NCBI RefSeq assembly: GCF_900636575.1
Contig: NZ_LR134293.1
Location: forward strand, 490,001-545,000
Direction of reading: 5' to 3'
Length of the DNA stretch: 55,000 nt
Source of the DNA: Streptococcus canis
GTDB lineage: Bacteria; Bacillota; Bacilli; Lactobacillales; Streptococcaceae
The notes beneath the pieces are model-generated. The model was not told the DNA's origin. It saw only the letters and a program-made list of their open reading frames with translations, and ran no database searches. This document shows, in pieces, positions 37,428 through 48,992 of the stretch. The position numbers and the translations under genes are program-made. Position 1 is the stretch's first letter, and each line of letters begins with the position of its first letter.

Positions 37428-38549
37428 ATGAAAAAATGTCATCAGTTTTTAGTGTCAGGAGCAATCCTTTTAAGTGTTAACGGTGCCGTATCTGCTGTAG
37501 CAACTGCTTTAAAACCAGAGCAGACTGGTATTGTCCATGCAGCAGTTATCGGGGATAATTATCCTAGCAAGTGGAAAAAAGGAACTGGAATTGATTCATG
37601 GAATATGTATGTCCGTCAATGTACTTCTTTTGTGGCTTTTCGATTAAGTTCAGCCAACGGTTTTCAATTACCTAGAGGTTATGGCCATGCTTACACCTGG
37701 GGTCACATTGCGAAAAAACAAGGTTACTCCGTTAATAAAACACCTAAAGTTGGGGCTGTAGCTTGGTTTGATACAGATGCTTACCAATCAAACCCTATTT
37801 ATGGTCATGTCGCCTGGGTAGCGGAAGTTCGCGGTGATCAGGTTATCATTGAAGAATACAATTACAATGCCGGTCAAGGTCCTGAAAAATACCATAAACG
37901 CCAAATTCCCAAACACCAAGTAAGCGGCTATATCCATTTTAAAGATTTACCAGCGGACGCAAATCATTCTCAAGAAAAACAGCAACCAGCTACTCAAACT
38001 CCGACTAATCAAAGCGGGACCTATCATTTTACCACTCAAGTTCCTATTAAAGCACAGGCGCAATTAGCAAGTCCAGATCTTGCCCATTATAGTGCTGGTC
38101 AATCAGTCCACTACGATCAAATCTTGACTGCTGAGGGGTATGAATGGCTCAGCTACCTCAGTTTTGCGGGTAACAGACGCTATATTCCTATAAAAAAATT
38201 GTCACAGTCCACTTCACAAGTTCCTGAGACAAAATTACCAATCAATGTGGGGGACACAGTGACTTTCCCTGGTGTTTTCCGCGTCGATCGCATTGTCAAC
38301 AATTTATTGGTCAATGAGGAACTAGCTGGTGGTGACGCAACCTCCCTCAACTGGCTAGATCCAACACCACTTGATGAAACAGATAACAACGGCAAGGTAT
38401 CGGGAGACCAAATTTTCCGCATTGGCGAATCCTTTATTGTCCCTGGTCACTATAAAGTATTGAAGGTTGACCGACCAAGTAATGGCATCTATGTCAAAAT
38501 TGGTTCTCGTGGCACATGGTTAAGTGCTGACAAGGCTAACAAAGTTTAG
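37428..38549 (+). CDS. Secreted CHAP-domain cell-wall hydrolase with SH3-like and target-recognition domains
   Basis: 373 residues. A signal peptide (about 1-30, KKCHQFLVSGAILLSVNG) precedes a CHAP amidase/endopeptidase domain (about 45-165) with the cysteine in VRQCTSFVAFR and the histidine in YGHVAWVAE. A Gln/Pro/Thr linker follows, then an SH3-like domain (about 200-265) and a C-terminal module (about 275-373) that resembles the target-recognition domain of zoocin A. It probably cuts streptococcal peptidoglycan during growth or division. It is the only plus-strand non-mobile gene, placed between purD and purH. The exact bond cut is unknown. Confidence 0.85.
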   Translation: MKKCHQFLVSGAILLSVNGAVSAVATALKPEQTGIVHAAVIGDNYPSKWKKGTGIDSWNMYVRQCTSFVAFRLSSANGFQLPRGYGHAYTWGHIAKKQGYSVNKTPKVGAVAWFDTDAYQSNPIYGHVAWVAEVRGDQVIIEEYNYNAGQGPEKYHKRQIPKHQVSGYIHFKDLPADANHSQEKQQPATQTPTNQSGTYHFTTQVPIKAQAQLASPDLAHYSAGQSVHYDQILTAEGYEWLSYLSFAGNRRYIPIKKLSQSTSQVPETKLPINVGDTVTFPGVFRVDRIVNNLLVNEELAGGDATSLNWLDPTPLDETDNNGKVSGDQIFRIGESFIVPGHYKVLKVDRPSNGIYVKIGSRGTWLSADKANKV

Positions 38550-38583
38550 CAATACAAATTTCTCTTCTTTTATTCTCTATAAT

Positions 38584-38618
38584 AAAAAGGTGTCGTTCTT
38601 AGTAAACGACACCTTTTT
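38584..38618. terminator. Bidirectional terminator between the CHAP gene and purH
   Basis: A perfect 14-bp stem, AAAAAGGTGTCGTT against AACGACACCTTTTT, with a 7-base loop. The A- and T-ends allow termination of both converging genes. Confidence 0.9.
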
Positions 38619-38621
38619 GCT

Positions 38622-40166
38622 TTAATGTCTAAAATGTCTGATGCCTGTAAACACCATTACCATTCCATGTTTATTGGCTGCGTCAATGGACTCTTGATCT
38701 CTGACCGAACCCCCTGGCTGGATAATCGCTTTAATTCCTGCGGCAGCAATTTCTTCAATATTATCTGCAAAAGGGAAGAAAGCATCCGATGCAAGAACGG
38801 CACCATCAAGATGCTCTTTAGCCTGATCAATGGCAATACGCACCGATGCCACACGATTGGTTTGACCTGGCCCCACACCTAAAGTCATGTGATCGTTAGT
38901 TACAATGATGCCATTTGACTTAACGTATTTAATGGCCTTCCAAGCAAATTCAAGAGCGGAGACTTCCTGTTCTGTCGGTTGACGATCCGTAACTACCTGC
39001 CAGTTGGCTGGATTTTCCTTGACAACATCTTGATTTTGAACCAGAAGCCCACCAACCACACCAGTGTACTCCGCCTCCACTTTACTCGCATCTTGCGCAT
39101 CAAATGGCAACTCAAGAAGACGCAAATTTTTCTTTTTATGTGTCAGAATGGCTAGCGCTTCTGCTGTATAAGATGGTGCGATGATAATTTCTAGGAAAAT
39201 AGGGTGCATCTTCTCGGCTGTGGCAGCATCTACTTCTCTATTAAGCACGACAATACCACCAAAGATAGAAACTGGGTCAGCCTCATAGCAGTAATCCCAA
39301 GCTGTTTCAATGGTTTCTGCCTGACCAATACCACATGGATTCATGTGCTTGAGAGCTACAACCGTCGGCTTATCTTTAAAATCACGAATAATTCGGATAG
39401 CCGCATCAGCATCACGAATATTATTAAAGGATAACTCTTTGCCATTTAATTGCTTGGCTGACGCAATCGAATACTCTGTGGGAATGGCTTTTTGGTAAAA
39501 ATCAGCAGCTTGCTGTGGGTTTTCACCATAACGCATGGCCTGTTTGAGGTCATAGGTTAAAGTAAGTTTTTCTGGCTTACTTTCTCTGACTTGAGCTGTA
39601 AAGTATTCTGCAATCAAGGCATCATAGGCAGCTGTATGACGGAAAACTTTGGCTGCTAAACGTTGACGGCTTTCATAAGTTGTTTCACCTGTAGCCGCGA
39701 ATTCTTCCAAAACAAGCGCATAGTCGGTCGGATCCACAACAACAGTTACACTGGCATGATTCTTTGCTGCTGAACGAAGCATGGATGGACCACCAATATC
39801 AATATTTTCCACTGCCAAATCATAGGTCACATCTGGTCGCAAAATGGTTTCCCTAAAGGGGTAAAGATTGACCACCACAAGATCTATAAGTTCGATCTGG
39901 TTATCACGCGCAGCCTGTAAATGACTTTCCACATCACGCCGTGCCAAAAGCCCTCCGTGAATGTTTGGATGAAGCGTCTTGACACGACCGTCCATCATTT
40001 CTGGGAATCTTGTCACATCATCAATAGCAATCGTTTTGATCCCTGCTTCATCAAGCACAAGCTTAGTTCCACCAGTTGAAATGAGTTCCCAGCCCAACTG
40101 CACCAAAACTCGAGCAAACTCAACAATGCACGTTTTATCAGATACACTAATCAGTGCACGTTTCAT
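38622..40166 (-). CDS. purH: Bifunctional AICAR transformylase/IMP cyclohydrolase
   Basis: 514 residues performing the last two steps to IMP. The N-terminal cyclohydrolase (about 1-195) starts [11 protein letters not shown]; the C-terminal transformylase carries the KHMNPCG motif near residue 262. The start at 40166 is preceded by GAGGAG; a five-codon longer frame lacks one. A decayed VanZ-like gene lies between it and purN. Confidence 0.97.
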   Translation of the reverse strand: MKRALISVSDKTCIVEFARVLVQLGWELISTGGTKLVLDEAGIKTIAIDDVTRFPEMMDGRVKTLHPNIHGGLLARRDVESHLQAARDNQIELIDLVVVNLYPFRETILRPDVTYDLAVENIDIGGPSMLRSAAKNHASVTVVVDPTDYALVLEEFAATGETTYESRQRLAAKVFRHTAAYDALIAEYFTAQVRESKPEKLTLTYDLKQAMRYGENPQQAADFYQKAIPTEYSIASAKQLNGKELSFNNIRDADAAIRIIRDFKDKPTVVALKHMNPCGIGQAETIETAWDYCYEADPVSIFGGIVVLNREVDAATAEKMHPIFLEIIIAPSYTAEALAILTHKKKNLRLLELPFDAQDASKVEAEYTGVVGGLLVQNQDVVKENPANWQVVTDRQPTEQEVSALEFAWKAIKYVKSNGIIVTNDHMTLGVGPGQTNRVASVRIAIDQAKEHLDGAVLASDAFFPFADNIEEIAAAGIKAIIQPGGSVRDQESIDAANKHGMVMVFTGIRHFRH

Positions 40167-40182
40167 TATTTTTCTCCTCAAT

Positions 40183-40690
40183 TTATGTTAATAATCCAAT
40201 AATCACTACTATTATCAGCCCAAGTGTAGGAAGACCTACAACGATAAGCCCAAGGCTATTGACCCATACCATTATTCTATCTTTTAGCTAGTTAACCATT
40301 AGACAATAAAATAATAATCCGCAACAAACACCTAATGTGTTACATAATAAATCAGTCATTCCTATGGCTAAGACAAGCTGGAAACTTTCCTACAGTAAAC
40401 CCAGTAAAAAACCCACTATTGTTATTTTTCTATGTATCTATTTCAAAACCAGTAACGGTAGGTGTAGACCAAGAGGAATAAAAACTAATACATTAAACCC
40501 CATTTCTACAAAATAATATCGCCATTGACAATCATTGGCTGATTAAAAGGAATCCAGCTAATCACATGAGTTTGCTGAAAAAAACGTAATAAACCCTAAC
40601 TAAGTCTCAAATTTAAATAAAGTATGCCAAGTTAGTAATAATAACTAAAAATAAAATAATAAAAGCGTTAATTTTTAGACGTTAACAACA
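40183..40690 (-). pseudogene. VanZ-family membrane protein, decayed
   Basis: The minus strand between purN and purH can be read, through several stops and frame changes, as a VanZ-type protein: LLLTWHTLFKFE, then NVLVFIPLGLHLPLL, TIVGFLLGLL and ESFQLVLAIGMTDLLCNTLG, and a hydrophobic C-terminus ending [12 protein letters not shown]. VanZ proteins are small membrane proteins, some linked to teicoplanin or lipoglycopeptide tolerance. At least five in-frame stops make it non-functional. Confidence 0.7.
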
Positions 40691-40799
40691 CTTTACCTGC
40701 TTGGATACCAGTCAAGTAGCCCTTAACATCATTTAAATTCTAAAATTTTTTAGGAGTCAGTGTCAATGTATCAGTGATTGACTAACTGTCTAGGATTAT

Positions 40800-41354
40800 C
40801 TATCTTCTTTCAACACCTAACCTATCCAAAACCTTTGGATAAAGCTCATATTCTGCCTCATGAATTCTTTTTTCAAAATTTTGAAAAGTATCATTAGCCA
40901 AGCGCGGCACACGCACCTGCTTGATAATCTCACCAGTATCAACACCACTATCCACCCAATGGATGGTAACACCTGATTGGGTGACTCCTGCTTGCCAAGC
41001 ATCTTCTATGCCATGGGCACCCGGAAAGTCAGGTAGATAAGTTGGATGAATGTTGATGATTTGACCTTCGTAAGCCTCTAGTAAGGTTGGTCCAACAATT
41101 TTCATGTAACCCGCTAGACAGACCAAATCAATCTTATGTTCCTCAAGAAGCTGCACCACTTTTTCTTCGTAAGCAACTTTAGTCTCAAATTCGTTGAGTT
41201 CAAAAACGTAACTCTTCACACCAAGATTCTGAGCACGTTCAAGCACGTAAGCATCACGATGGTCTGAAAAAACAAATGCAACTGGAAAATTCTCAGCAAT
41301 CACTTGAAAATTAGAGCCGTTTCCAGAAGCAAAGACGGCAATTTTGTTAGCCAT
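40800..41354 (-). CDS. purN: Phosphoribosylglycinamide formyltransferase
   Basis: 184 residues, the folate-dependent GAR transformylase. The N-terminal [10 protein letters not shown] binds the substrate phosphate, and [12 protein letters not shown] near 105 has the catalytic Asn and His, with the Asp in WVDSGVDTG near 140. It overlaps the purM stop by eight bases, so the two are probably translated together. Confidence 0.97.
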   Translation of the reverse strand: MANKIAVFASGNGSNFQVIAENFPVAFVFSDHRDAYVLERAQNLGVKSYVFELNEFETKVAYEEKVVQLLEEHKIDLVCLAGYMKIVGPTLLEAYEGQIINIHPTYLPDFPGAHGIEDAWQAGVTQSGVTIHWVDSGVDTGEIIKQVRVPRLANDTFQNFEKRIHEAEYELYPKVLDRLGVERR

Positions 41355-42375
41355 TCGAAATCACCACACTAGCGCTAGTTTTTGTGACGACACGGCCGAT
41401 CTTATAGACTGGTTCATCAAGTAGTTCTTTTACTCTATCCACATTTTCGGGATTAACTGCTAAAACAAGGCCTATTCCCATATTGAAGATGTCAAACATT
41501 TCCTCGTGTTTGATGTTGCCGTACTTTTCCAAAGCTTTAAAAATAGGTCGAACTGGAACCTTGCTCTCATCAATTTCAGCAGCTAGATTCTCAGCAAACA
41601 TACGTGGAATATTCTCAGTGAAGCCGCCACCAGTGATATGAGCGATACCGTTAACCAATTCTCCCTTGATTAATGGTAGAACTGCTTTGACATAGATACG
41701 TGTGGGTTCAAGCAGAACCTCCTTAAGCATTTTGCCTTCAAGTTCAGGCAGCCTTTCATCACCAGTGTAATTCTCAAAAACACGGCGAACCAGCGAATAA
41801 CCATTTGAATGAATACCGCTTGAAGCAAGTCCTAAAAGAATATCTCCTTCAGCTACTCTTGAGCCGTCAATGATTTGAGATTTTTCAGCAATTCCAACCG
41901 CAAAACCTGCTAAATCATAATCGTCTTCGCCATACATATCAGGCATCTCCGCAGTTTCGCCACCAATAAGGGCGCAACCTGCTTGAACACAACCTTCCGC
42001 TACACCTGCCACAACCTGCTCTAACTTAGCAGGTTCATTTTTACCAGTCGCAATATAGTCTAGGAAATAAAGTGGTTCCGCTCCAGCAGCGATAATGTCG
42101 TTAACACACATGGCCACACAGTCCTGGCCAATCGTATCGTGTTTTCCATATTTAATAGCCAACATAAGCTTGGTTCCCACACCGTCTGTACCGGAAATCA
42201 AAACTGGCTCTTTGGCACCCGTTTGACTGAGGTCAAACATACCTCCAAAACCACCCAGTGCTCCCATGACACCAGCTCGTTTCGTACGCACTACATGTTT
42301 TTTGATACGTTCTACAACCTCATAGCCAGCTTCAACGTCCACACCCGCGTTAGCGTATGCGTTTTTCTTTTCCAT
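41347..42375 (-). CDS. purM: Phosphoribosylaminoimidazole synthetase (AIR synthetase)
   Basis: 342 residues, an ATP-dependent cyclase that closes the imidazole ring. It begins [19 protein letters not shown] and shows [12 protein letters not shown] near 65 and the glycine-rich [17 protein letters not shown] near 180, both typical. GAGGAG precedes the ATG. A TTGACAATCTTGTCAA hairpin lies just upstream. Confidence 0.97.
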   Translation of the reverse strand: MEKKNAYANAGVDVEAGYEVVERIKKHVVRTKRAGVMGALGGFGGMFDLSQTGAKEPVLISGTDGVGTKLMLAIKYGKHDTIGQDCVAMCVNDIIAAGAEPLYFLDYIATGKNEPAKLEQVVAGVAEGCVQAGCALIGGETAEMPDMYGEDDYDLAGFAVGIAEKSQIIDGSRVAEGDILLGLASSGIHSNGYSLVRRVFENYTGDERLPELEGKMLKEVLLEPTRIYVKAVLPLIKGELVNGIAHITGGGFTENIPRMFAENLAAEIDESKVPVRPIFKALEKYGNIKHEEMFDIFNMGIGLVLAVNPENVDRVKELLDEPVYKIGRVVTKTSASVVISNG

Positions 42376-42623
42376 TTTGTCTCCTCTTGGTTGACAAGAT
42401 TGTCAACTATCTGTAAAGTTCCCGTTTTATGTTCTTCTTGGAAATAGCTGCGCTACTTTTCCACTTTTTCTTTGAGTCATTTCCACATATCGTGATGCTG
42501 ATAAGCGCTAAAATCTGAAATTGTTGCCAGTAACAAATCCTTGTCTCGTTTGCCTTGCCGTAACAAGTAAGACACAAGAGCGATGACAGCTCTAGTTTTC
42601 AAATGCTTCAGCAATTTGTCCAT
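42376..42623 (-). pseudogene. Possible very small decayed gene between purF and purM
   Basis: From an ATG at 42623 a frame encodes 48 residues (MDKLLKHLKTRAVIALVSYL, then RQGKRDKDLLLATISDFSAY and onward) and ends in TGA at 42477. The same frame continues as LKEKVEK, a TAG, then [17 protein letters not shown] up to the purM start. This suggests a gene of about 80 residues broken by two stops. No ribosome site is visible and no family is recognised, so it may be chance. Confidence 0.35.
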
Positions 42624-42628
42624 ACAGC

Positions 42629-44083
42629 TTACTTCACTTTTTCAATGTAAAAACTGGTTTGTTCTTCCAAACTGCGCAAATATTCATCTTTATAATCATA
42701 CAAAGGAGTTGGATACTCCCCATCAAAATAGGCCACGCAAAGACCTCCTTTTGGAGCGTCTGTATCAAGTCCAATAGCTTCAATCATACCATCTAAGGAG
42801 AGATATGTGAGACTGTCTGCTCCAATAATATCGCACACTTCTGCCGCGGTATGATTAGCTGAAATCAACTCACGGCGCGTTTGAATATCAATACCATAAA
42901 AGCAAGGGAATTTGAGTTCAGGACTACCGATTGCCACATGGACCTCTGTAGCGCCTGCTTCACGAAGCAAGTTAACAATGCGTCGCGATGTGGTTCCTCT
43001 CACAATAGAATCATCCACCATGACCACTCGTTTTCCTTTGACCACGCCCGACACCGCTGATAACTTCATGCGAACACCTTGTTCTCGCAATTCTTGGGTT
43101 GGTTGAATAAAGGTCCTCTGCGTGTATTGATTTTTGACCAGTCCCATTTCGTTTGGTAAACCGGATTCTTCAGCAAATCCCATGGCTGCCGATAAGGACG
43201 AGTTGGGAACACCAACAACAATATCAGCCTTATGTTGGAATTCCTGCGCCAGCCTTTTTCCCATCTGCTTACGAGCCGTATGAACATTCACACCATAGAT
43301 GGTTGAATCAGGCCGAGCAAAATAGACGTATTCCATTGAACAAATCGCTAATTGGGTAGCTGTTGTGTACTGGTCATAAGTAATACCAGAATCATCAATA
43401 ATAATTAATTCTCCCGGCTTTACATCACGGACCCACTGGGCTCCAATCACTTCAAACGCACAGGTTTCTGAAGAAACAACCCAAGCACCATTTTTCATTT
43501 GACCAATAGATAAAGGCCTGAAACCATTTGGATCAAGGGCAGCGATCAATTTATCCTCTGTCATAAGGAGGTAAGCAAAGCCCCCTTTAACAGTGTTGAG
43601 GGCTTCTTTGACCTTCCCAAGAAATGCTGGATGATGGCTTCGACGTATCAAATGCATCAAAATTTCAGTATCTGATGAGGCATTAAAAATAGCACCTTCT
43701 CGCTCTAATTCTTTTTTCAAGGAGAGCGCATTCGTCAAATTACCATTATGACAAAGCCCAAATTGGGCATTTGTAAACTGATAGAGAAAAGGCTGAATAT
43801 TATCAATAGAAGCAGTACCAGCTGTGGCATAACGGACATGCCCAATGGCTGCCTGACCAGTTAACTGTTCTAAATCAGCCTGATTTTTAAAAACATCTGA
43901 TAGCAGTCCCGTATCACGATGTTGATGCAGCTGTCCTTTATCATTAGAAATGATACCCGCACCTTCTTGGCCACGGTGTTGAAGACTGTGAAGTCCAAAA
44001 TAGGTTACTTGAGCCGCTTGAGGGTGCCCCCATATTCCAAAGACACCACATTCTTCGTTAAGAGATTTTATTTCGTATGTCAC
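42629..44083 (-). CDS. purF: Amidophosphoribosyltransferase
   Basis: 484 residues, first committed enzyme of purine synthesis, making phosphoribosylamine from PRPP and glutamine. The N-terminus [11 protein letters not shown] is a propeptide; cleavage exposes C12 of CGVFGIWG, the glutaminase nucleophile. The PRPP loop [14 protein letters not shown] lies near 355. Residues typical of the iron-sulphur-type enzyme could be present but were not verified. PRPP comes from prs in this window. Confidence 0.97.
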   Translation of the reverse strand: MTYEIKSLNEECGVFGIWGHPQAAQVTYFGLHSLQHRGQEGAGIISNDKGQLHQHRDTGLLSDVFKNQADLEQLTGQAAIGHVRYATAGTASIDNIQPFLYQFTNAQFGLCHNGNLTNALSLKKELEREGAIFNASSDTEILMHLIRRSHHPAFLGKVKEALNTVKGGFAYLLMTEDKLIAALDPNGFRPLSIGQMKNGAWVVSSETCAFEVIGAQWVRDVKPGELIIIDDSGITYDQYTTATQLAICSMEYVYFARPDSTIYGVNVHTARKQMGKRLAQEFQHKADIVVGVPNSSLSAAMGFAEESGLPNEMGLVKNQYTQRTFIQPTQELREQGVRMKLSAVSGVVKGKRVVMVDDSIVRGTTSRRIVNLLREAGATEVHVAIGSPELKFPCFYGIDIQTRRELISANHTAAEVCDIIGADSLTYLSLDGMIEAIGLDTDAPKGGLCVAYFDGEYPTPLYDYKDEYLRSLEEQTSFYIEKVK

Positions 44084-44311
44084 TAAATGTCACACTTTCT
44101 GTTAATTTTTAAAGAATCTTAGACATTCTAGAATTCTTTTTTGCCAGTTCCCCTTGAGGATTGGGAAATCAGCAACCTCCCTACGGAGTTCTTTTCGTTA
44201 TTATTAAATTCAAAGCCTCAGTTATTTCATGAAGATTAACTCAACTTAGGATAATCTTCCCTCTTATGGTTTCGACGGTTCAATCTAGCTTAACGCAATA
44301 GATCAAAAGGT

Positions 44312-47300
44312 TCACTTTCCTGTAAAATAACGAACCGCTGACTCAAAAAGTTTTTGGTCTTTATTTCCTGGAATATTTTGAAAAAGACCATCTTCCCAGC
44401 GTTCGGAATGTCCCATCTTCCCAATGATCTGGCCATTTCTACTTGTAATTCCTTCGATAGCATTCATCGAACCATTAGGATTGTATTTAGAATCCATACT
44501 TGGCTGACCATTCCCATCCACATACTGACTAAAAATTTGGCCATTGTCACGGAGCACTGCAAATTCTTCCGGTGTTACAATAAATTTACCCTCACCATGT
44601 GATACCGCAATAGCATGCACATCTCCGACATGAACACCAGCAAGCCAAGGCGAATTGGTATTGGCAATTCGTGTTTCCACCATCTTAGCCACGTGTTGAT
44701 TAGCGTCATTATAAAAGAGAGTTGGTGATGTGTCACCTGCCTCGGCAAAATTGCCGTAAGGGAGAAGACCCGATTTGACAAGCGCTTGGAAGCCATTACA
44801 GATACCAATAAGCAGTCCACCTTTTTCGATAAAGCTGTCAATAGCAGAGCGAACTTTTTCATTAAGTAAGATATTGACGATAAATTTAGCCGAACCATCT
44901 GGCTCATCTGCGGCAGAAAAACCACCAGCAAAGAAAATGATATTTGCCTCCTTAATGTTATCAACCATAATATCAACCGACTGTTCAATAGCTGCTTGAT
45001 TTAAGGTTACAAAAGGTACTAAATTGACATCAGCTCCTGCTTGTTCAAAGGCTTTAGCTGAATCATATTCTGAATTAGTTCCTGGGAATACTGGGATGTA
45101 AACCAGTGGTTTTTCAACGATTTCTTTTGTCCTAACCGCTACATCTGAAACCACAACAGGCACTTCTTCAAGTGCTTGACTTTGATGAAATGTTGTTGGG
45201 TAAACATCTTCTAATCTATCTTCAAAAGCAGCAAGGAGAACTTCTCCACCAAGGACTTGCCCATTAACAGTTAATGTAAAGTCAACAGTTGTCTCCCCAA
45301 TTTTAATCGCATCAGCAATCTCTTGAGTAGATGTAAAGATAAAACCACCTAGCTGAGCTGTCAAGCTACTGTCAAGCTCTGCCAATTCCACAGTAGCACC
45401 AATACGATTTCCAAAAATAGCAAGCGCTAAGCTTTCAATAACACCACCATATTTAACTGCTGATGCGGAGGTGATGGTATAGCTGTCTTGAATAGCTGCA
45501 AATGTTTCAAAATTAGACTTAATGAGGTCAAAATCAATGTCTTCAGAGATGGCTTGACCAGGAATGTAGTAAATATATTGACCAGCCACTTTGAATTCAG
45601 GCGAAAGCACCCGTCGTGAATCTGCAGTCGTCACCCCGAAGGCAACTAGTGTCGGCGGGACTGTTAATTCTTCAAAGGTTCCAGACATGGAGTCTTTCCC
45701 ACCAATGGATGGCAAGCCCAGTTGAAATTGTGCTTCAATAGAACCAAGCAGAGCTGAAACAGGTTGCCCAAAACGCTCCGCCTGCTTGTCCATACGCTCA
45801 AAATATTCTTGGTATGAAAAGCGAGCTTGAGACCAGTTTGCACCAGTCGCTACCAAACGAGCTGTCGCTTCAATGACAGCATAGGCTGCTCCGTGATATG
45901 GTGACCACTCTGCAATATAAGGATTGTATCCTTGAGCAATGGCTGAGGCTGTTGTCGTCACACCATGTTGAACAGGTAACTTTTGAACAGAAGCTTCTGT
46001 CGGTGTTATTTGATAACGTCCACCAATAGGGTGATTAATCGTTGAACGCCCGACAGAAGAATCAAAAATAGTTTGGAGACCTTTCTGAGAAGCGTGATTG
46101 AGGTCTGAAAGCACAGCAAGCGTATCTGTTTCAAGTGTTGCTATTGATGTCGTCCGTTTTTCTGGCAAGTTGACGGCCTTGTCAATGACTTTAGCATCAA
46201 CAACGACACGGACACCATTAGTATCTAGAAAGCTCCGCTCAAGATCAACAATCGTTTGCCCATTCCAAGTCATCACAAGACTTGGTTTATCAGTAACCGT
46301 TGCTACAACGACAGCAGCAATATTTTCTTTAGCACATTCTGCAATAAAAACATCAGCATCTTCTAGACGGACAACCACTGCCATGCGCTCCTGTGATTCT
46401 GAAATAGCAATTTCAGTTCCATTAAGCCCTTGGTACTTGAGCGGCACCTTGTCCAAATCAATTTCTAGACCATCAGCCAGTTCACCGATGGCTACACAGA
46501 CACCACCCGCACCAAAGTCATTTGATTTCTTGATAAGACGTGTCACCTTCCCATTTCGGAAAAGGCGTTGAATCTTACGCTCTTCAATGGCATTCCCTTT
46601 TTGAACTTCTGCACCAGCCGTTTCCACTGATGCCACCGTTTGGACTTTTGAAGAACCTGTTGCCCCACCGATACCATCACGTCCCGTTTTCCCACCAAGG
46701 AGAATGACCACATCACCAGCCACAGGTTTTTCACGGACCACATTTTCCTTCGGTACAGCACCGACCACAGCTCCTAGTTCCATGCGCTTAGCCACAAAAC
46801 CTGGGTGGAAATATTCTTTGACATAGATTGTCGCAAGTCCGATTTGGTTCCCGTATGAAGAATAACCATGAGCTGCTATTTTTGAAATCACTTGTTGGGG
46901 CAATTTCCCAGCGCGCGTCTCTGCGATTGGTGTTGTAATATCACCTGCACCTGAAATACGCATGGCCTGATAAACATAGGAACGTCCTGACAATGGGTCA
47001 CGAATAGCGCCACCAATACAAGTCGCCGCCCCACCAAATGGCTCAATTTCCGTTGGGTGATTATGGGTTTCGTTTTTAAACATGAGAAGCCACGGCTCTT
47101 TCATACCATCAACGTCCACATCTATTTCAACCGAACAAGCATTGATCTCGTCAGACACTTCCATATCGTCCAGACGGCCATTGGCACGCTCGTAACGACC
47201 AAAGATCGTTGCCATATCCATAAGCGTCTGCGGCTTGTCAGAACGCCCTAATTCATCTCGCATGGCAATGTATTTGTCATAGCTTGCTTGCAATTGCTTT

Positions 47301-48037
47301 TGAAACTTAGAAGCTGAGAAATCAATGTTTCTCAACTCAGTTTCAAAAGTCGTGTGACGACAATGATCAGACCAATAAGTATCTAAAACCCTCAATTCTG
47401 TTTCCGTTGGTACACGGCCAATGGATTTAAAATACTTCTGAATAAAGACAATATCATCAACTTCCATGGCCAAGCCCTGCTCAGCCTTATAGCCTGCCAA
47501 CTCTTCCACCGTATAGGTCTCAAAAAAATCCAAAGTTGGAATCGTTTTATCTGACTCAGAAAAGTCATGTCGAACAATACTTTTTGTAATATCTTTAAAA
47601 CGTGAATCAACCGGATTGAGCAGATAATTTTTGACTGCTTCCAACTCTGTTGCCAGAATATCCTTATTAACCAAATACAATTGAGCCGTATGAACGGTCA
47701 CTTTACTGTTACTTCCAAGCAATAGCAGAGCTTCCTGAGCAGATACTGCTCGTTGGTCAAATTGTCCAGGTAAACTTTCAATAGCAAAGAAAGTATTATT
47801 AACCAGTTCTGTATTGATAGCATCCTCAGTCAAAACACAATCTGTCACCTGTTCAGAAAAAAGATGTTTCTCTGCTCGATCATACAAGTCCTCCGCCAAA
47901 TCAAAAACATCATAAACTTGAATCATACGAAGTTTTGTCAAACTGGTTAATTGAAGATTGTGAGTCAATTCTTTAACAAGCGACTCTGATTTAATGCCAA
48001 AATTGGCTTTTTTCTCAACGAAAATACGTTTGTCCAT
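44312..48037 (-). CDS. purL: Phosphoribosylformylglycinamidine synthase (large single-chain form)
   Basis: 1241 residues, the fused type with both synthase and glutaminase. The ATP-binding synthase spans about 200-960 (MFKNETHNHPTEIEPFGGAA near 340). The C-terminal glutaminase (about 985-1241) has its cysteine in IGICNGFQALV near 1110. The start at 48037 (MDKRIFVEKKANFG) has AAAGGAAC before it; 26 further upstream codons are not conserved. Most Firmicutes use the separate PurL/PurQ/PurS form, so the fused form is a streptococcal feature. Confidence 0.97.
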   Translation of the reverse strand: MDKRIFVEKKANFGIKSESLVKELTHNLQLTSLTKLRMIQVYDVFDLAEDLYDRAEKHLFSEQVTDCVLTEDAINTELVNNTFFAIESLPGQFDQRAVSAQEALLLLGSNSKVTVHTAQLYLVNKDILATELEAVKNYLLNPVDSRFKDITKSIVRHDFSESDKTIPTLDFFETYTVEELAGYKAEQGLAMEVDDIVFIQKYFKSIGRVPTETELRVLDTYWSDHCRHTTFETELRNIDFSASKFQKQLQASYDKYIAMRDELGRSDKPQTLMDMATIFGRYERANGRLDDMEVSDEINACSVEIDVDVDGMKEPWLLMFKNETHNHPTEIEPFGGAATCIGGAIRDPLSGRSYVYQAMRISGAGDITTPIAETRAGKLPQQVISKIAAHGYSSYGNQIGLATIYVKEYFHPGFVAKRMELGAVVGAVPKENVVREKPVAGDVVILLGGKTGRDGIGGATGSSKVQTVASVETAGAEVQKGNAIEERKIQRLFRNGKVTRLIKKSNDFGAGGVCVAIGELADGLEIDLDKVPLKYQGLNGTEIAISESQERMAVVVRLEDADVFIAECAKENIAAVVVATVTDKPSLVMTWNGQTIVDLERSFLDTNGVRVVVDAKVIDKAVNLPEKRTTSIATLETDTLAVLSDLNHASQKGLQTIFDSSVGRSTINHPIGGRYQITPTEASVQKLPVQHGVTTTASAIAQGYNPYIAEWSPYHGAAYAVIEATARLVATGANWSQARFSYQEYFERMDKQAERFGQPVSALLGSIEAQFQLGLPSIGGKDSMSGTFEELTVPPTLVAFGVTTADSRRVLSPEFKVAGQYIYYIPGQAISEDIDFDLIKSNFETFAAIQDSYTITSASAVKYGGVIESLALAIFGNRIGATVELAELDSSLTAQLGGFIFTSTQEIADAIKIGETTVDFTLTVNGQVLGGEVLLAAFEDRLEDVYPTTFHQSQALEEVPVVVSDVAVRTKEIVEKPLVYIPVFPGTNSEYDSAKAFEQAGADVNLVPFVTLNQAAIEQSVDIMVDNIKEANIIFFAGGFSAADEPDGSAKFIVNILLNEKVRSAIDSFIEKGGLLIGICNGFQALVKSGLLPYGNFAEAGDTSPTLFYNDANQHVAKMVETRIANTNSPWLAGVHVGDVHAIAVSHGEGKFIVTPEEFAVLRDNGQIFSQYVDGNGQPSMDSKYNPNGSMNAIEGITSRNGQIIGKMGHSERWEDGLFQNIPGNKDQKLFESAVRYFTGK

Positions 48038-48251
48038 TTTAGTTCCTTTAACTAGTGTATTGAATCCTTTTTTAACATAATGCAAACACAACCGACTTAA
48101 TATGCAAAAATGCAAGTCCCCACTACTTGCTCCATTTTTAATTCTTGCTCATTCCAAAATTACCAAGGTCGGCATAGCTTGAAACCTCGAACCAATTATT
48201 TTAATCACAATAAAAAGGGGGAACAGTCTTTGATGACTAGACTTAAATAGC

Positions 48252-48962
48252 CTAATCTAATGTTTGCAATTTTTCTAAGACAGTCTCATAAACAGCTGTC
48301 AAACTACCTAGATTTCTACGAAAAACATCCTTATCCATGTGATGACCATCAGCATCCCAAAGACGACAGTTATCTGGTGAAAATTCATCAGCTAAAATAA
48401 TCTTGCCATTCTTGGCAAACCCAAATTCCAATTTAAAATCTATCAATTGAAGGCCAACTTGTTTAAACCAGGAAGTGAGGTAATCATTGATACGACGGGT
48501 TTCTGTCTTGATATAAGCAATATCCTCTTTACTAGCAATCTTTAAAAAGCTAATGTGTTCATCATTAATGAATGGGTCGTCCAACTCATCCTTTTTATAA
48601 TAGAATTCAATAATAGGTGTCTCTAAAACAAGTCCCTCTTCAATGCCAAACCGTTTTGAAAATGACCCGGCTGCCACATTACGCAACACAACCTCTAAGG
48701 GAATAATATCAACTTTTTTCATTAATTGTTCGGTTTCTGACAAACGCTTTAAAAAATGTGTGGCCACACCAACAGTATTTAGTTTTTCAAAAATCAAAGA
48801 AGAGATGGCATTATTTAACCGCCCCTTCCCTTCAATCATCTCCTTACGAGCACCATTGAGCATCGTTGCTTGATCTTTGTAAACCGACAAAATCACATGC
48901 TCATCTTCTGTGGTATAAAGGTCCTTTGCTTTACCTGAATAAATAAGTTGGTTAGCCTTCAT
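48252..48962 (-). CDS. purC: SAICAR synthetase
   Basis: 236 residues joining aspartate to CAIR with ATP. The start [11 protein letters not shown] and the later [21 protein letters not shown] near 175 with SPDNCRLWD near 200 are family signatures. It is the first gene of the main pur cluster and has its own promoter and a PurBox-like site. Confidence 0.97.
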   Translation of the reverse strand: MKANQLIYSGKAKDLYTTEDEHVILSVYKDQATMLNGARKEMIEGKGRLNNAISSLIFEKLNTVGVATHFLKRLSETEQLMKKVDIIPLEVVLRNVAAGSFSKRFGIEEGLVLETPIIEFYYKKDELDDPFINDEHISFLKIASKEDIAYIKTETRRINDYLTSWFKQVGLQLIDFKLEFGFAKNGKIILADEFSPDNCRLWDADGHHMDKDVFRRNLGSLTAVYETVLEKLQTLD

Positions 48963-48992
48963 ATTGTTCGCCTTTCACGCTATTTTTATTTA

